Shown here: positions 23,047 to 32,421 of the stretch, one piece after another
How positions within the stretch are numbered: the first letter of the stretch is position 1
Layout of the letters: each line of letters begins with the position of its first letter
DNA from: Gammaproteobacteria bacterium
GTDB lineage: Bacteria; Pseudomonadota; Gammaproteobacteria; Enterobacterales; Psychrobiaceae
Assembly (NCBI GenBank): GCA_013214965.1
Contig: JABSRU010000018.1
Location: forward strand, 1-49,967
Direction of reading: 5' to 3'
Length of the DNA stretch: 49,967 nt
Notes under the pieces: generated by a model
What the model was told of the DNA's origin: nothing
Database searches by the model: none
The model's input: the letters and a program-made list of their open reading frames with translations, nothing else
Translations under genes and position numbers: made by a program

Positions 23047-23843
23047 TTATAAATCAGTTTATTACCAATTGGCGTAGGCAGTTGATTAAGTTTGAATTTT
23101 TCAACTTCCTCCTCTGGTGGTGGTTCGCTACTCCATTTATTGCTAACGGTTAATCCGTGATTGACTTTAAGTTCAGCTAAATACTCAGCCGTTTTAAACG
23201 CCGCAATTAAAGGATCGATTACAGGGATCCCGAGTTCATCTTGAACTTTTTTATACAAGCCAAAATTGCAAGTGCAGCCTAAAATTAATGCCTCAGCGTG
23301 ATCTTGTTCCATCGCTATGCGACCTTGTTCAATAATTTTTTTCACCGTATATTCAGGGTCGCATTGCAATGCGTTGGCACTAATTCCAATCGATCGCATC
23401 GATGCTAAATGATCACGATAACCGTAGTGATAAGCACGTTCTTTCATTTGTTCAATCCATTTCACCTGGCCAACAATCACTGAAAATTTATTGGCAATGC
23501 TAGCGGCTATTTGCATGCTGGCTTGGCAAGGCGCAACAATAATAGTGTCACGGCAGATCTCTCGACAGTCTTCCAGCGCTAAATCATAGAAACAGCCGAT
23601 CACCATTGCATCAACCTTATTTTCATCGGCTTCTTTAGCGGCGCGAACCGTGTCACCCACCACTAAGGACTCATAGTAACGATACTCAAGATTATCTAGG
23701 GTTAAATTATTATTGAGTGAGACCACCTCGAGTGTAGTGGTCGGGTTTTTTATTGCGCTTAATGCTTGCCCCATCAGCTCATCATAATGCGAAAGACCTA
23801 AAGGGTTAAGCCAACGTACGGTTATTTTATTTACTGTGTTCAT
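23043..23843 (-). CDS. Hydantoin / aspartate-glutamate racemase family protein
   Basis: A 266-aa member of the Asp/Glu/hydantoin racemase fold, which uses two cysteines as acid and base without cofactor. Both are visible: Cys84 in VIGCFYDLALEDCRE and Cys190 in LILGCTCNFG, at the expected positions. The start at 23843 has a strong AGGAGGAG site. The last 35 residues (EPPPEEEVEKF onward) extend beyond the core fold. Alone on its strand, it converges with the LAL gene. Together with HyuAB it would let both enantiomers of a 5-substituted ring be used (inference). A close alternative is a maleate/allantoin-type racemase. Confidence 0.87.
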   Translation of the reverse strand: MNTVNKITVRWLNPLGLSHYDELMGQALSAIKNPTTTLEVVSLNNNLTLDNLEYRYYESLVVGDTVRAAKEADENKVDAMVIGCFYDLALEDCREICRDTIIVAPCQASMQIAASIANKFSVIVGQVKWIEQMKERAYHYGYRDHLASMRSIGISANALQCDPEYTVKKIIEQGRIAMEQDHAEALILGCTCNFGLYKKVQDELGIPVIDPLIAAFKTAEYLAELKVNHGLTVSNKWSSEPPPEEEVEKFKLNQLPTPIGNKLIYN

Positions 23844-23899
23844 ACAAACTCCTCCTGTTAAGTATTTAATCCTAGTAATTAATCAGGTGTCTGATCAAT

Positions 23900-23954
23900 G
23901 AGTAGACAGGGTAATGATATTAAGTACCGTGATATAGCCTACCCAAAAGAGTAA
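23900..23954. promoter_or_regulatory. Candidate regulator-binding cluster upstream of the racemase gene
   Basis: Four G(A/G)GTA half-sites are present: GAGTA (23900), GGGTA (23909), an inverted TACCC (23940-23944) and GAGTA (23949). The last two form CTACCC-AAAA-GAGTAA, with the same 6-4-6 layout as the palindrome at 20285-20300. The 6-4-6 element is about 96 bp upstream of the racemase start. Repeated half-sites would suit a cooperatively binding LAL activator. Confidence 0.4.
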
Positions 23955-23960
23955 CAGCCC

Positions 23961-23989
23961 TTGGTTAACAGCTTAAAAAGCGTTAAAAT
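23961..23989 (+). promoter_or_regulatory. Promoter of tusA
   Basis: TTGGTT (23961-23966), a 17-bp spacer and TAAAAT (23984-23989) lie 30 bp upstream of the tusA start. Confidence 0.5.
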
Positions 23990-24019
23990 TAGTCTTTCTA
24001 AAATCATTGATAAATAGTT

Positions 24020-24253
24020 ATGACTCAGCAAACAAATCACCACTTAGACACCATCGGCTTACGTTGTCCAGAACCAGTCATGATGCTCAGAAAAACCATT
24101 AGAAGAATGGCTAGCGGTGAAACTTTACTCGTTACAGCGGATGATGCTGCAACCACTCGTGATATTCCAAGTTTTTGTCGTTTTATGGATCATCAATTAA
24201 TTAGTGCAGAAATAGATACAACCCCATATAAGTATATTATCAAAAAACTTTAA
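24020..24253 (+). CDS. tusA: Sulfurtransferase TusA
   Basis: TusA accepts sulfur from IscS as a persulfide and passes it on for 2-thiouridine in tRNA wobble bases. It is 77 aa. The motif [15 protein letters not shown] holds the active Cys in CPEP, and [18 protein letters not shown] and the C-terminal YKYIIKK match E. coli TusA closely. It is a single-gene unit with its own promoter. In Shewanella, as I recall, tusA lies close to fadA and tag. Its separation from fadA here by the hydantoinase-type locus is one reason to read that locus as an insertion. Confidence 0.95.
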   Translation: MTQQTNHHLDTIGLRCPEPVMMLRKTIRRMASGETLLVTADDAATTRDIPSFCRFMDHQLISAEIDTTPYKYIIKKL

Positions 24254-24363
24254 ATATCAAATAGATAATCAACATTTAACACTTCATATTACAATTTCAG
24301 TTACACCTATGAATAACAGTGGGTTATATTGTTAAGTTAATTTTAACCATTTTAGGAATGGCC

Positions 24364-27300
24364 ATGAAAATTCGCTTAACCATGACCCTGATAGCTGCGG
24401 CTGTCGCACTCTCTATCTCTGCCAGTACAATTTCAGCTGAAGATTTAACAAAAGAAAAAAAATGGGATGTTAACGCACCTCAAGGTAGCTTTAACGATAT
24501 TACAATCAATGTTACCGAGGGTACATGGCTCAATATTGATATTAGCCCTGACGGTAAAGAAATAGTATTTGATCTGTTGGGTGATATTTACAAAATGCCG
24601 ATGACTGGCGGTAAAGCGACCCCTTTAATCAAAGGCATCGCTTGGCATATGCAGCCAAAGTTTAGCCCCGATGGCAAATATATCGCATTTACTTCGGATC
24701 AAGGAGGCGGTGACAATATTTGGATCATGGATAGTGATGGCAAGAATACTAGAGCAGTCACTGAAGAAACCTTTAGATTACTCAATAGCCCAGCTTGGAG
24801 TCCTGACGGCAACTACATTGTAGCGCGTAAGCACTTTACATCAGGGCGCTCATTAGGTGCTGGTGAAGTATGGATGTATCACAAAACCGGTGGTAGCGGT
24901 GTTGAGTTGACTAAGCGTCCTAACGATCAAAAAGATTTAGGCGAGCCAGCCTTTTCACCAGACGGAAAATATATTTATTTCAGTCAAGATGCAACTCCGG
25001 GTAAAACCTTTCATTACAGTAAAGACTCAGTCAAAGGGATCTATAAGATTAAACGTCTTGACCGTGAGTCAGGAGAAATAAAGGTTATTATCAGCGGCAT
25101 GGGAGGTGCAATAAGACCAACACCAAGTCCTGATGGTAAAAAGTTAGCTTACATTGCGAGAGATGACTTCCAGTCATCTCTCTATATTTATGATTTACGC
25201 AGCGGTGAACACCAAAAAGTATTCTCTAAGCTCGATCGAGATATGCAAGAAACATGGGCTATTCATGGGGTTTATCCAACTATTGATTGGACTCCCGACA
25301 ACAAATCAATTGTCTTTTGGGCCGGAGGTAAGATTAACAAATTGGAATTAGCCAATAATAAAAACTCTGTTATTCCTTTTTCAATCAAAGTAACCAAGCA
25401 AGTTCAGCCAGCACTGCGGTTTAAGCAATCAATCGAAAAACCAACTTTTGATGTCAAAATGCTCCGTAATGTTCAAGTATCTCCTGATGGCAAGAAAGTA
25501 ATATACGAAGCGCTAGGTAAACTATGGGTAAAAAAACTACCAAATGGCAAACCAAAGCGTTTAACCAAAGCTAAGCAACAATTCGAGTTATTCCCACAAT
25601 GGTCTCGTGATGGCAAAAATATTGTCTACACCACTTGGGATGATCAAGGCCAAGGTTCAGTTCGAGTTATATCGAGTCGTTCAGGTTCAGGTAAAGGAAA
25701 AACAATTACCAATGAACCGGGTAAGTATGTTGAAGCCACTTTTTCGCCAGACGGAAAGACGGTAGTTTATCGAAAAGTACATGGTGGTAATATTCTTCCT
25801 GACACTTGGTCACTAAATAGTGGAATTTATCAAGTACTAAGCAAAGGTGGGAAATCTACTTTAATAACAGAATCAGGTTATATGCCACAATTTGGTGCTG
25901 ATAATGATCGTATCTTCTTTATGGATTATGGTGATGACAAACAACAATTTAATAGTATTAAAACTGATGGCAGTAAAAAATCCGAACACTATACCAGTAA
26001 ATTGGCAACAGAATTTAAAGTAAGTCCTGATGGTAAGTTTGTCGCTTTTGCTGAACGATTTAGAGTTTATGTAACACCATTTACCCATACCGTTAAAACA
26101 CTAGAAATAGCACCAAAAGCAAAAAACTTACCGGTGAAAGAGCTCTCTAAACGTGCTGGTGAAAATATTAGTTGGACTAATGATAGCAACAAGCTCTATT
26201 GGTCTTTAGGTCCTGAACTGTACAGTCATGATGTATCAAGCCTATTTGAACTAACGAAATCAGTTGATACCGAGCAAACTATATTGCCAACGGAACATGG
26301 TATCAATATTAGTTTCAACCAAAAATCAGATGTTCCACGTGGAACAATTGCATTTGTTGGTGGCCAGGTGATTACGATGGAAGGCGATAAAGTCATTAAA
26401 AATGGCGTTGTTATCGTTGAACAAAACATAATAACTGCGGTTGGTACTAGGGACTCTATTACTATTCCGGACAATGCAAAGATTATCGATATAACAGGTA
26501 AAACAATAATGCCTGGTTTAATTGATGTGCACGCCCATAGTAACCAAGGCAGCAACGAAATTATTCCCCAGCAAAACTGGGAGAACTACGCAGAGTTAAC
26601 CTTCGGAGTGACCACCATTCATGACCCATCAAATGACACGACGGAGGTATTTACCGCCAGTGAATTACAAAAAGCCGGTGAAATTGTTGGGCCAAGAATA
26701 TTTTCCACTGGCACCATTTTGTACGGTGCTGAAGGGGTCGGCTATACATCACATATAGACAGTCTAGAAGATGCTAAATTTCACCTTGAGCGATTAAAGA
26801 AAGTGGGAGCATTCAGTGTTAAAAGCTATAATCAACCTCGTCGTAATCAACGCCAACAAGTCATTGCCGCCGGTAGAGAGTTAGAAATGATGGTAGTTCC
26901 AGAAGGTGGATCTTTATTACAACATAACTTAACGATGATTGCTGACGGTCATACCGGTATTGAACATTCTATTCCACCGGCTAAAATTTATGACGATATC
27001 AAACAATTTTGGAGCCAAACTCAGGTTGGATATACACCAACATTGGTTGTCGCCTATGGGGGAATTTGGGGTGAAAATTATTGGTACGATAAAACAGACG
27101 TTTGGACCAATCATAAGCTCAATACTTTTGTTCCTAGCGATGTATTTAAACCGCGTTCAATGCGTCGACCTAAAGCTCCTGATCATCACTATAATCATAT
27201 TAGTAATGCCCAGGTCGCTAAAGAATTAAGAGATTTAGGTGTTAAGTCCAACATTGGTGCTCATGGCCAACGTGAAGGCTTAGGTGCTCATTGGGAGATA

Positions 27301-27576
27301 TGGATGTTTGAACAGGGAGGCATGTCTCCATTAGAAGCTCTGCGAACAGCTACCATCGATCCTGCCCATTATATCGGAATGGACCATGCCATTGGCTCCA
27401 TAAAAACAGGAAAACTAGCCGACCTAATAGTGATTGATGGCGATCCGCTGAAAAACATTCGCCTGACAGATAATGTTTCATTAACCATGGTTAACGGTCG
27501 CTTATATAATGCCAACACCATGAATGAAGTTGGCAATCGCGAAAGAAAACGTCAAACTTTCTATTTCGAAAAATAA
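24364..27576 (+). CDS. Secreted amidohydrolase with an N-terminal TolB/PD40-like beta propeller
   Basis: About 1070 aa. I start at ATG 24364 because AGGA lies 7 bases upstream; ATG two codons before and a GTG further up are also in frame. A signal peptide ends near SAEDL. Residues 40 to about 640 hold repeated propeller strands of the form SPDGKxI (for example SPDGKEIVFD, SPDGKYIAFT). The C-terminal amidohydrolase domain has metal ligands His723 and His725 in IDVHAHS, Lys820 in SVKSY, His868 in IEHS and His967 in GAHGQREG, and ends with KTGKLADLIVIDGDPL. It probably hydrolyses a cyclic or peptide-like amide in the periplasm; the substrate is unknown. A parS-like site is embedded at codons 656-661. 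Confidence 0.88.
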   Translation: MKIRLTMTLIAAAVALSISASTISAEDLTKEKKWDVNAPQGSFNDITINVTEGTWLNIDISPDGKEIVFDLLGDIYKMPMTGGKATPLIKGIAWHMQPKFSPDGKYIAFTSDQGGGDNIWIMDSDGKNTRAVTEETFRLLNSPAWSPDGNYIVARKHFTSGRSLGAGEVWMYHKTGGSGVELTKRPNDQKDLGEPAFSPDGKYIYFSQDATPGKTFHYSKDSVKGIYKIKRLDRESGEIKVIISGMGGAIRPTPSPDGKKLAYIARDDFQSSLYIYDLRSGEHQKVFSKLDRDMQETWAIHGVYPTIDWTPDNKSIVFWAGGKINKLELANNKNSVIPFSIKVTKQVQPALRFKQSIEKPTFDVKMLRNVQVSPDGKKVIYEALGKLWVKKLPNGKPKRLTKAKQQFELFPQWSRDGKNIVYTTWDDQGQGSVRVISSRSGSGKGKTITNEPGKYVEATFSPDGKTVVYRKVHGGNILPDTWSLNSGIYQVLSKGGKSTLITESGYMPQFGADNDRIFFMDYGDDKQQFNSIKTDGSKKSEHYTSKLATEFKVSPDGKFVAFAERFRVYVTPFTHTVKTLEIAPKAKNLPVKELSKRAGENISWTNDSNKLYWSLGPELYSHDVSSLFELTKSVDTEQTILPTEHGINISFNQKSDVPRGTIAFVGGQVITMEGDKVIKNGVVIVEQNIITAVGTRDSITIPDNAKIIDITGKTIMPGLIDVHAHSNQGSNEIIPQQNWENYAELTFGVTTIHDPSNDTTEVFTASELQKAGEIVGPRIFSTGTILYGAEGVGYTSHIDSLEDAKFHLERLKKVGAFSVKSYNQPRRNQRQQVIAAGRELEMMVVPEGGSLLQHNLTMIADGHTGIEHSIPPAKIYDDIKQFWSQTQVGYTPTLVVAYGGIWGENYWYDKTDVWTNHKLNTFVPSDVFKPRSMRRPKAPDHHYNHISNAQVAKELRDLGVKSNIGAHGQREGLGAHWEIWMFEQGGMSPLEALRTATIDPAHYIGMDHAIGSIKTGKLADLIVIDGDPLKNIRLTDNVSLTMVNGRLYNANTMNEVGNRERKRQTFYFEK
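26331..26346. other. parS-like centromere site (perfect palindrome) inside the amidohydrolase gene
   Basis: TGTTCCACGTGGAACA is a perfect 16-bp palindrome and matches the bacterial parS consensus TGTTNCACGTGNAACA. ParB binds such sites near oriC to organise and segregate the chromosome. It lies 21 kb from oriC. ParA/ParB genes are not in the window; in many gammaproteobacteria they follow mnmG. Confidence 0.85.
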
Positions 27577-27584
27577 ACTAACCT

Positions 27585-27621
27585 AAGGCTGCTATCATGA
27601 CCAATAGTCATGATAGCCTTT
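27585..27621. terminator. Bidirectional terminator between the amidohydrolase gene and tag
   Basis: An 11-bp perfect stem (27591-27601 with 27607-27617) has a 5-base loop and is followed by CTTTT on the plus strand. An upstream AAGG extends the minus-strand stem with a 3-base bulge. It lies between two convergent stops. Confidence 0.75.
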
Positions 27622-27624
27622 TCA

Positions 27625-28203
27625 TTAACGATTACATTGACCATAATAATCACAGTCAAATAAGTGATCGTTAACCAGCCCAACCGCTTGCATAAAAGCA
27701 TAACAAATTGTTGGCCCAACAAAATTAAATCCTAATTTTTTTAATGCCTTTGACATAGCTATCGACTGTTCTGAGGTAACGGGTACTTCATCAATGGTTA
27801 AATATTTATTAATGATTGGCTCGCCACCAACAAAGGACCAAATGAAATCACTAAAATTGATCCCATCATTTTCCATATTAATATAACCATTAGCGTTACG
27901 AACGATAGAAGCTATCTTTAATCTATTGCGAACAATCGAGGTATTTTCCATTTGTTGTTCGAGGTATTGGGGACTTAGATCAACAATTTTATAGGGATCA
28001 AACTGACAGAAAGCATCACGGTAACCCTGCTTTTTTTTAAGAATGGTAATCCATGACAATCCAGCTTGCTGACCATCAAGGCAGAGTTTTTCAAATAATT
28101 CAATCGAGTCGTAAACTGGACGTCCCCACTCATTATTATGGTAATCAATGTATATTTGATCCTTGCCAACCCATGGACAAATTTTTACAACAGACTTTGT
28201 CAT
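27625..28203 (-). CDS. tag: DNA-3-methyladenine glycosylase I
   Basis: Tag excises 3-methyladenine from alkylated DNA. It is 192 aa from ATG 28203, with GGAG 9 bases upstream; a TTG five codons earlier is in frame but less likely. Family features are CPWVG with the first zinc ligand, IYIDYHNNEWG with a His ligand, LDGQQAGLSWITILKK in the active-site helix, and the C-terminal LVNDHLFDC with the remaining His and Cys zinc ligands. It diverges from glyQ, as in related genomes. Confidence 0.95.
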   Translation of the reverse strand: MTKSVVKICPWVGKDQIYIDYHNNEWGRPVYDSIELFEKLCLDGQQAGLSWITILKKKQGYRDAFCQFDPYKIVDLSPQYLEQQMENTSIVRNRLKIASIVRNANGYINMENDGINFSDFIWSFVGGEPIINKYLTIDEVPVTSEQSIAMSKALKKLGFNFVGPTICYAFMQAVGLVNDHLFDCDYYGQCNR

Positions 28204-28264
28204 ACATTTGTGCTCCAATTAAAATATTGTTGTTAAAATACCCTACTATCATTACTGTTGTCGA

Positions 28265-28273
28265 TGCTATAAT
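28265..28273 (+). promoter_or_regulatory. Extended -10 promoter of glyQS
   Basis: TGCTATAAT gives a perfect TATAAT with the upstream TGn extension, 41 bp before the glyQ start. No good -35 is present, as is usual for extended -10 promoters. Confidence 0.6.
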
Positions 28274-28313
28274 TAAAGCCATTTTTTATTAATCGGCCAG
28301 AGTTATAACTGAA

Positions 28314-29237
28314 ATGATGCCTAATTACGATACTAAAACATTCCAAGGGCTAATCCTTGCGCTGCAAGATTATTGGTCACGCCAAGGCTGCGTTATTGTT
28401 CAGCCGTTAGATATGGAGGTGGGTGCTGGCACCTTCCATCCGCAAACTTTTTTACGCTCATTAGGTCCTGAACCTATGAGCAGTGCTTATGTACAGCCTT
28501 GTCGCCGTCCAACAGATGGCCGTTATGGCGAAAACCCTAACCGCTTACAACAATATTATCAATTTCAGGTCGTCCTCAAACCAAGCCCTGATAATATCCA
28601 AGAGCTATACCTAGAATCGTTAGCAATGTTAGGGGTAGATCCTTTAGTTCATGATATTCGCTTTGTAGAAGATAACTGGGAATCACCAACACTTGGTGCT
28701 TGGGGACTTGGTTGGGAAATTTGGCTTAATGGTATGGAAATATCTCAGTTCACTTATTTCCAACAAGTAGGTGGCCTAGAATGTACTCCGGTCACTGGTG
28801 AAATTACTTACGGTCTTGAACGTCTTGCGATGTACATTCAAGGTGTCGATAGTATTTACGATCTAGTTTGGACTGATGGTCCGCTTGGTCGTGTAACCTA
28901 CGGTGATGTATTTCACCAAAATGAAGTTGAACAATCGACTTTTAATTTTGAACATGCCGATGTGCCATCGTTATTCGCACAATTTGATCAGTGTGAAAAA
29001 GACAGTCAAAAGCTTATCGAAGCTAATTTACCATTACCAGCCTACGAGCAAGTGATGAAGGCTTCTCACGCTTTTAACTTACTGGATGCCCGTCATGCTA
29101 TTTCGGTCACTGAGCGTCAGCGTTATATTCTACGAGTTAGATCGTTATCTAAAGCCGTCGCTGAGAGCTATTATGCCAAGCGCGAAGCCCTTGGATTCCC
29201 GTTATGTAAAACCACAGTTAATGACGGAGAAAAATAA
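28314..29237 (+). CDS. glyQ: Glycine--tRNA ligase alpha subunit
   Basis: The catalytic subunit of the bacterial alpha2-beta2 glycyl-tRNA synthetase, 307 aa. It has the highly conserved [20 protein letters not shown] and [19 protein letters not shown] at the N-terminus, then [19 protein letters not shown] and FTYFQQVGG of the class II active site. glyS starts one base after its stop, so the two are translated together. Confidence 0.98.
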   Translation: MMPNYDTKTFQGLILALQDYWSRQGCVIVQPLDMEVGAGTFHPQTFLRSLGPEPMSSAYVQPCRRPTDGRYGENPNRLQQYYQFQVVLKPSPDNIQELYLESLAMLGVDPLVHDIRFVEDNWESPTLGAWGLGWEIWLNGMEISQFTYFQQVGGLECTPVTGEITYGLERLAMYIQGVDSIYDLVWTDGPLGRVTYGDVFHQNEVEQSTFNFEHADVPSLFAQFDQCEKDSQKLIEANLPLPAYEQVMKASHAFNLLDARHAISVTERQRYILRVRSLSKAVAESYYAKREALGFPLCKTTVNDGEK

Positions 29238-29238
29238 C

Positions 29239-31308
29239 ATGACCGTGCAAAATTTAATTATCGAACTGGGTACTGAAGAGTTACCACCGATGTCACTTCG
29301 CACCCTTGCTACTGCTTTTAGCGATAGCATTGAAGCCCAACTAACGAAGGCTGGTATTGATTTTGAGTCGATTGACTTTTTAGCTTCACCTCGTCGTTTA
29401 GCCGTATCTGTAAAGCAACTGTCTGCGGGTCAGGCTGATAAAATTATTGAAAAACGTGGCCCAGCAATCTCTTCAGCATTCGATGCCGAAGGTAATGCGA
29501 CTAAAGCAGCTCAAGGTTGGGCTCGCTCTAATGGCATCACCGTTGAACAAGCTGACCGTCTTAAAACAGATAAAGGTGAATGGTTAGTTTTTAAAGCTGA
29601 AGTTAAAGGCCAAGCCACTGTAGATTTAATCCCTGCAATGATCGAGCTAGCTTTGGCTAAACTTCCAATAGCTAAGCCAATGCGCTGGGGTAACAATACC
29701 ATCCAGTTTATTCGCCCAACAAAAACCTTAACCATTTTATTTGGCGACCAATTAATTGATGCTGAAATTTTAGGTTGTAAGTCAGCTCGAATTATCCGTG
29801 GTCATCGTTTCCATTGTAGTGAAGACTTGATACTTGATCATGCCGACAATTATGTCAGCCTGCTTAAGGAAAAAGGTTTTGTGATAGTCGATCACGATGC
29901 GCGTAAAGCACTGGTTAAAGCACAAGTAGAAGCTGCAGCCAAGCAAGAAAATGGTGTTGCTGAAATTGATGATGATTTACTAGAAGAAGTAGCATCATTG
30001 GTTGAATGGCCAGTCACTTTAGTCGGAAGCTTTGAAGAAAGATACTTAGATGTTCCTGCTGAAGCTCTTATCTATACCATGAAAGATAATCAAAAATATT
30101 TTCCATTGTTAGATAATAACGGCAAGCTAATGGCTCGTTTTATTTTCGTTGCTAATATCGAGAGTAAAGATCCACAGCAAGTTATTTCTGGTAACGAAAA
30201 AGTAGTTCGCCCTCGCCTAGCCGATGCTGAATTTTTCTTTAAACAAGATCAAAAAGTAACATTAGAAAGTCGCTTAGGAAGTTTGGAAAACATTTTATTT
30301 CAGAAGCAACTTGGCACTTTAAAAGAAAAATCATTACGGATTGCTGCACTAGCTAAAATCATAGCGACAAAGATTGATACTAATGTGGTCGATGCCGAGC
30401 GTGCAGGCTTGTTATGTAAAACAGATTTAATGACCGACATGGTATTAGAGTTCCCTGATGTTCAAGGCGTTATGGGGATGTACTACGCTCGCTTTGACGG
30501 TGAGACTGAAAATGTAGCATTAGCATTAAACGAGCAATATATGCCACGTTTTTCTGGTGATAACTTACCGGGTTCATTGGTGGCATGTGCTGTTGCTTTA
30601 GCCGATAAGCTTGATACCTTAGTGGGTATTTTTGGCATAGGCCAATTGCCTAAAGGCGATAAAGATCCCTTTGCATTGCGCCGTGCTGCTATCGGTAGTT
30701 TACGGATAATCATTGAGAAAGAACTTAACTTAGATTTAGTCGAGCTAGTTAAAGCTGCTGCGGATCTTTATGGTGATAAGCTATCACATGAAGTTGAAAC
30801 GTCAGTGGTTGATTTTATGCTTGGCCGCTTTAATGCTTGGTATCAAGGTAAAAATATCTCTACGGATATTGTTAAAGCAGTCATGGCACGTCGCCCAACA
30901 CGCCCTAGCGACTTTAATAAGCGTATTGAAGCAGTGACGGCATTTAGAGCCTTAGATGCTTCAAAATCGCTAGCAGCAGCAAACAAACGTGTGGGTAATA
31001 TCCTAGCCAAAACCGATGATGTTATTGCAGATAAAGTCGATCAAAGTTTATTGTCTGAGCCTGCTGAAATAGCATTAGCTCAAGTGGTTGCTAGCCTAAC
31101 CGAACAACTAGCACCAGTGTTTGCAGCCAGTGATTATAACGAAGCGCTAACTCAACTCGCACAACTTAAAGAGCCAGTTGATACCTTCTTCGATAATGTA
31201 ATGGTGATGTGTGATGACCAAGCTGTTAAATTAAATCGCCTGGCATTATTAAATATTTTAAGAAACCAATTCTTAAATGTTGCCGATATATCATTATTAC
31301 AAAGTTAG
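29239..31308 (+). CDS. glyS: Glycine--tRNA ligase beta subunit
   Basis: The tRNA-binding and stability subunit of glycyl-tRNA synthetase, 689 aa from ATG 29239. The frame runs open 51 codons further upstream inside glyQ, but [20 protein letters not shown] is the conserved family start and has GGAG 10 bases upstream. Later motifs are FASPRRLAV-type near the N-terminus, KRGPA, YFPLLD and [16 protein letters not shown], and a C-terminal anticodon-binding helical domain. It ends at a strong terminator. Confidence 0.98.
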   Translation: MTVQNLIIELGTEELPPMSLRTLATAFSDSIEAQLTKAGIDFESIDFLASPRRLAVSVKQLSAGQADKIIEKRGPAISSAFDAEGNATKAAQGWARSNGITVEQADRLKTDKGEWLVFKAEVKGQATVDLIPAMIELALAKLPIAKPMRWGNNTIQFIRPTKTLTILFGDQLIDAEILGCKSARIIRGHRFHCSEDLILDHADNYVSLLKEKGFVIVDHDARKALVKAQVEAAAKQENGVAEIDDDLLEEVASLVEWPVTLVGSFEERYLDVPAEALIYTMKDNQKYFPLLDNNGKLMARFIFVANIESKDPQQVISGNEKVVRPRLADAEFFFKQDQKVTLESRLGSLENILFQKQLGTLKEKSLRIAALAKIIATKIDTNVVDAERAGLLCKTDLMTDMVLEFPDVQGVMGMYYARFDGETENVALALNEQYMPRFSGDNLPGSLVACAVALADKLDTLVGIFGIGQLPKGDKDPFALRRAAIGSLRIIIEKELNLDLVELVKAAADLYGDKLSHEVETSVVDFMLGRFNAWYQGKNISTDIVKAVMARRPTRPSDFNKRIEAVTAFRALDASKSLAAANKRVGNILAKTDDVIADKVDQSLLSEPAEIALAQVVASLTEQLAPVFAASDYNEALTQLAQLKEPVDTFFDNVMVMCDDQAVKLNRLALLNILRNQFLNVADISLLQS

Positions 31309-31323
31309 CAACTGATTTTTATC

Positions 31324-31353
31324 AAAAAAAGCCGCACATTGCGGCTTTTTTTT
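31324..31353. terminator. Bidirectional terminator between glyS and the HDOD gene
   Basis: The stem is AAAAAAAGCCGCA with TGCGGCTTTTTTT, and the loop is CAT. It has strong A and T tracts on both sides and lies between convergent stops at 31308 and 31356. Confidence 0.9.
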
Positions 31354-31355
31354 CG

Positions 31356-32363
31356 CTAATATTCAACTAAGCTTAATTTTTTGTAATCAATATCTTGTTG
31401 GCTCAATATAACTTCCGCATCTAACTCAGAAATTAATTGGCTCTTTAATAACAATGAAACTTCACTAATTAATTTAGCTTCTACCAAAATTTTGGTTAAA
31501 ATATCAGGTTCATCAATCATGTCGACATAACTATATTGCTTTAATGTTTTAACGATTTCTTCAGGCAGATCCCACCCTTTAACAATCGTAACTGATAGTT
31601 TTGTTGATATCGTCGTCATCATCTCTCTAAAGCTAAGAGACCCCGGTTGTGTTCCCGGGATTGATAGTTTTATTTCGTTAACTAAAGTATTAAATATCGC
31701 TATTTTTCCAACATCGTGAATCAGACCAACAAAGAAAGCGACATCAGCATCTTGACCATATGCCACCGCTAATTGTTGACTAACATTTGCTGTATTTAAA
31801 GAGTGTTGCCAAATTTTTTCACCAAAAACTTTAAAGTAGATCGGGCTAACTTTCATCACTGAAGACAACGATGCCGTGGTAACAATTTGTTTTAGCGATT
31901 CTATACCAACAAAATTAATAGCCATTTTTAAACTTTTGACTTCTTGTTTGGCACATTTAAATACTGGTGAGTTTGCCAGTTTAACTATTTCTGATGCCAT
32001 CTTAGGATCTTGTTGTAAGCATGCTTCAATCTCAAGGACCGAAGCTTGTTTATCTATTAAATCTAAAGCGTCTTTTAATAGCTTAGGGAAAGGTTCAAAG
32101 ATCACATTATTAGGTTTTAATAAAAGCTCAGTAACCTTTTCAACTACTTTTAATTCTAAAGAGTTCTCAATCCCTGTGCTATTAGCTTGCTGACCAAATA
32201 ATAAATCGTAAAATAAATGCTCAGAATTAATAAAATCAATTGTTATCGGAATCGATTCTTTTTTTACGATAGCAACCGTTGCTTCAACCTTGACCGGTAA
32301 ACTTCTTATTGATGTGTCTTCCTTAACCCGAACTCGATTCATCAGATTACTAAACCAACTCAT
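31356..32363 (-). CDS. HDOD-domain protein
   Basis: The product is 335 aa. The start at ATG 32363 has AGGAG 6 bases away; an ATG two codons earlier sits directly on that site and is unlikely. Residues about 85-290 form an HDOD domain, the non-catalytic HD-GYP relative: LQQDPKMASEIVKLANSPVF, INFVGIESLKQIV, IWQHSLNTANVSQQLA and FVGLIHDVGKIAIFNTL. The HD pair in IHDVGK is kept, but the GYP loop is absent. Such proteins are linked to signalling and stress in marine and plant-associated proteobacteria; no specific role can be given here. It lies between glyS and gyrB with terminators on both sides, so it is an independent unit. Confidence 0.85.
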   Translation of the reverse strand: MSWFSNLMNRVRVKEDTSIRSLPVKVEATVAIVKKESIPITIDFINSEHLFYDLLFGQQANSTGIENSLELKVVEKVTELLLKPNNVIFEPFPKLLKDALDLIDKQASVLEIEACLQQDPKMASEIVKLANSPVFKCAKQEVKSLKMAINFVGIESLKQIVTTASLSSVMKVSPIYFKVFGEKIWQHSLNTANVSQQLAVAYGQDADVAFFVGLIHDVGKIAIFNTLVNEIKLSIPGTQPGSLSFREMMTTISTKLSVTIVKGWDLPEEIVKTLKQYSYVDMIDEPDILTKILVEAKLISEVSLLLKSQLISELDAEVILSQQDIDYKKLSLVEY

Positions 32364-32421
32364 TATCATCTCCTTTAAACTTTAAATAGATCTTAGCATT
32401 ACAATGATAATTTTTGGACAA

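Noticed and set aside
29086-29238. 51-codon N-terminal extension of glyS inside glyQ
   Set aside because: The conserved glyS N-terminus starts at 29239 directly after the glyQ stop.
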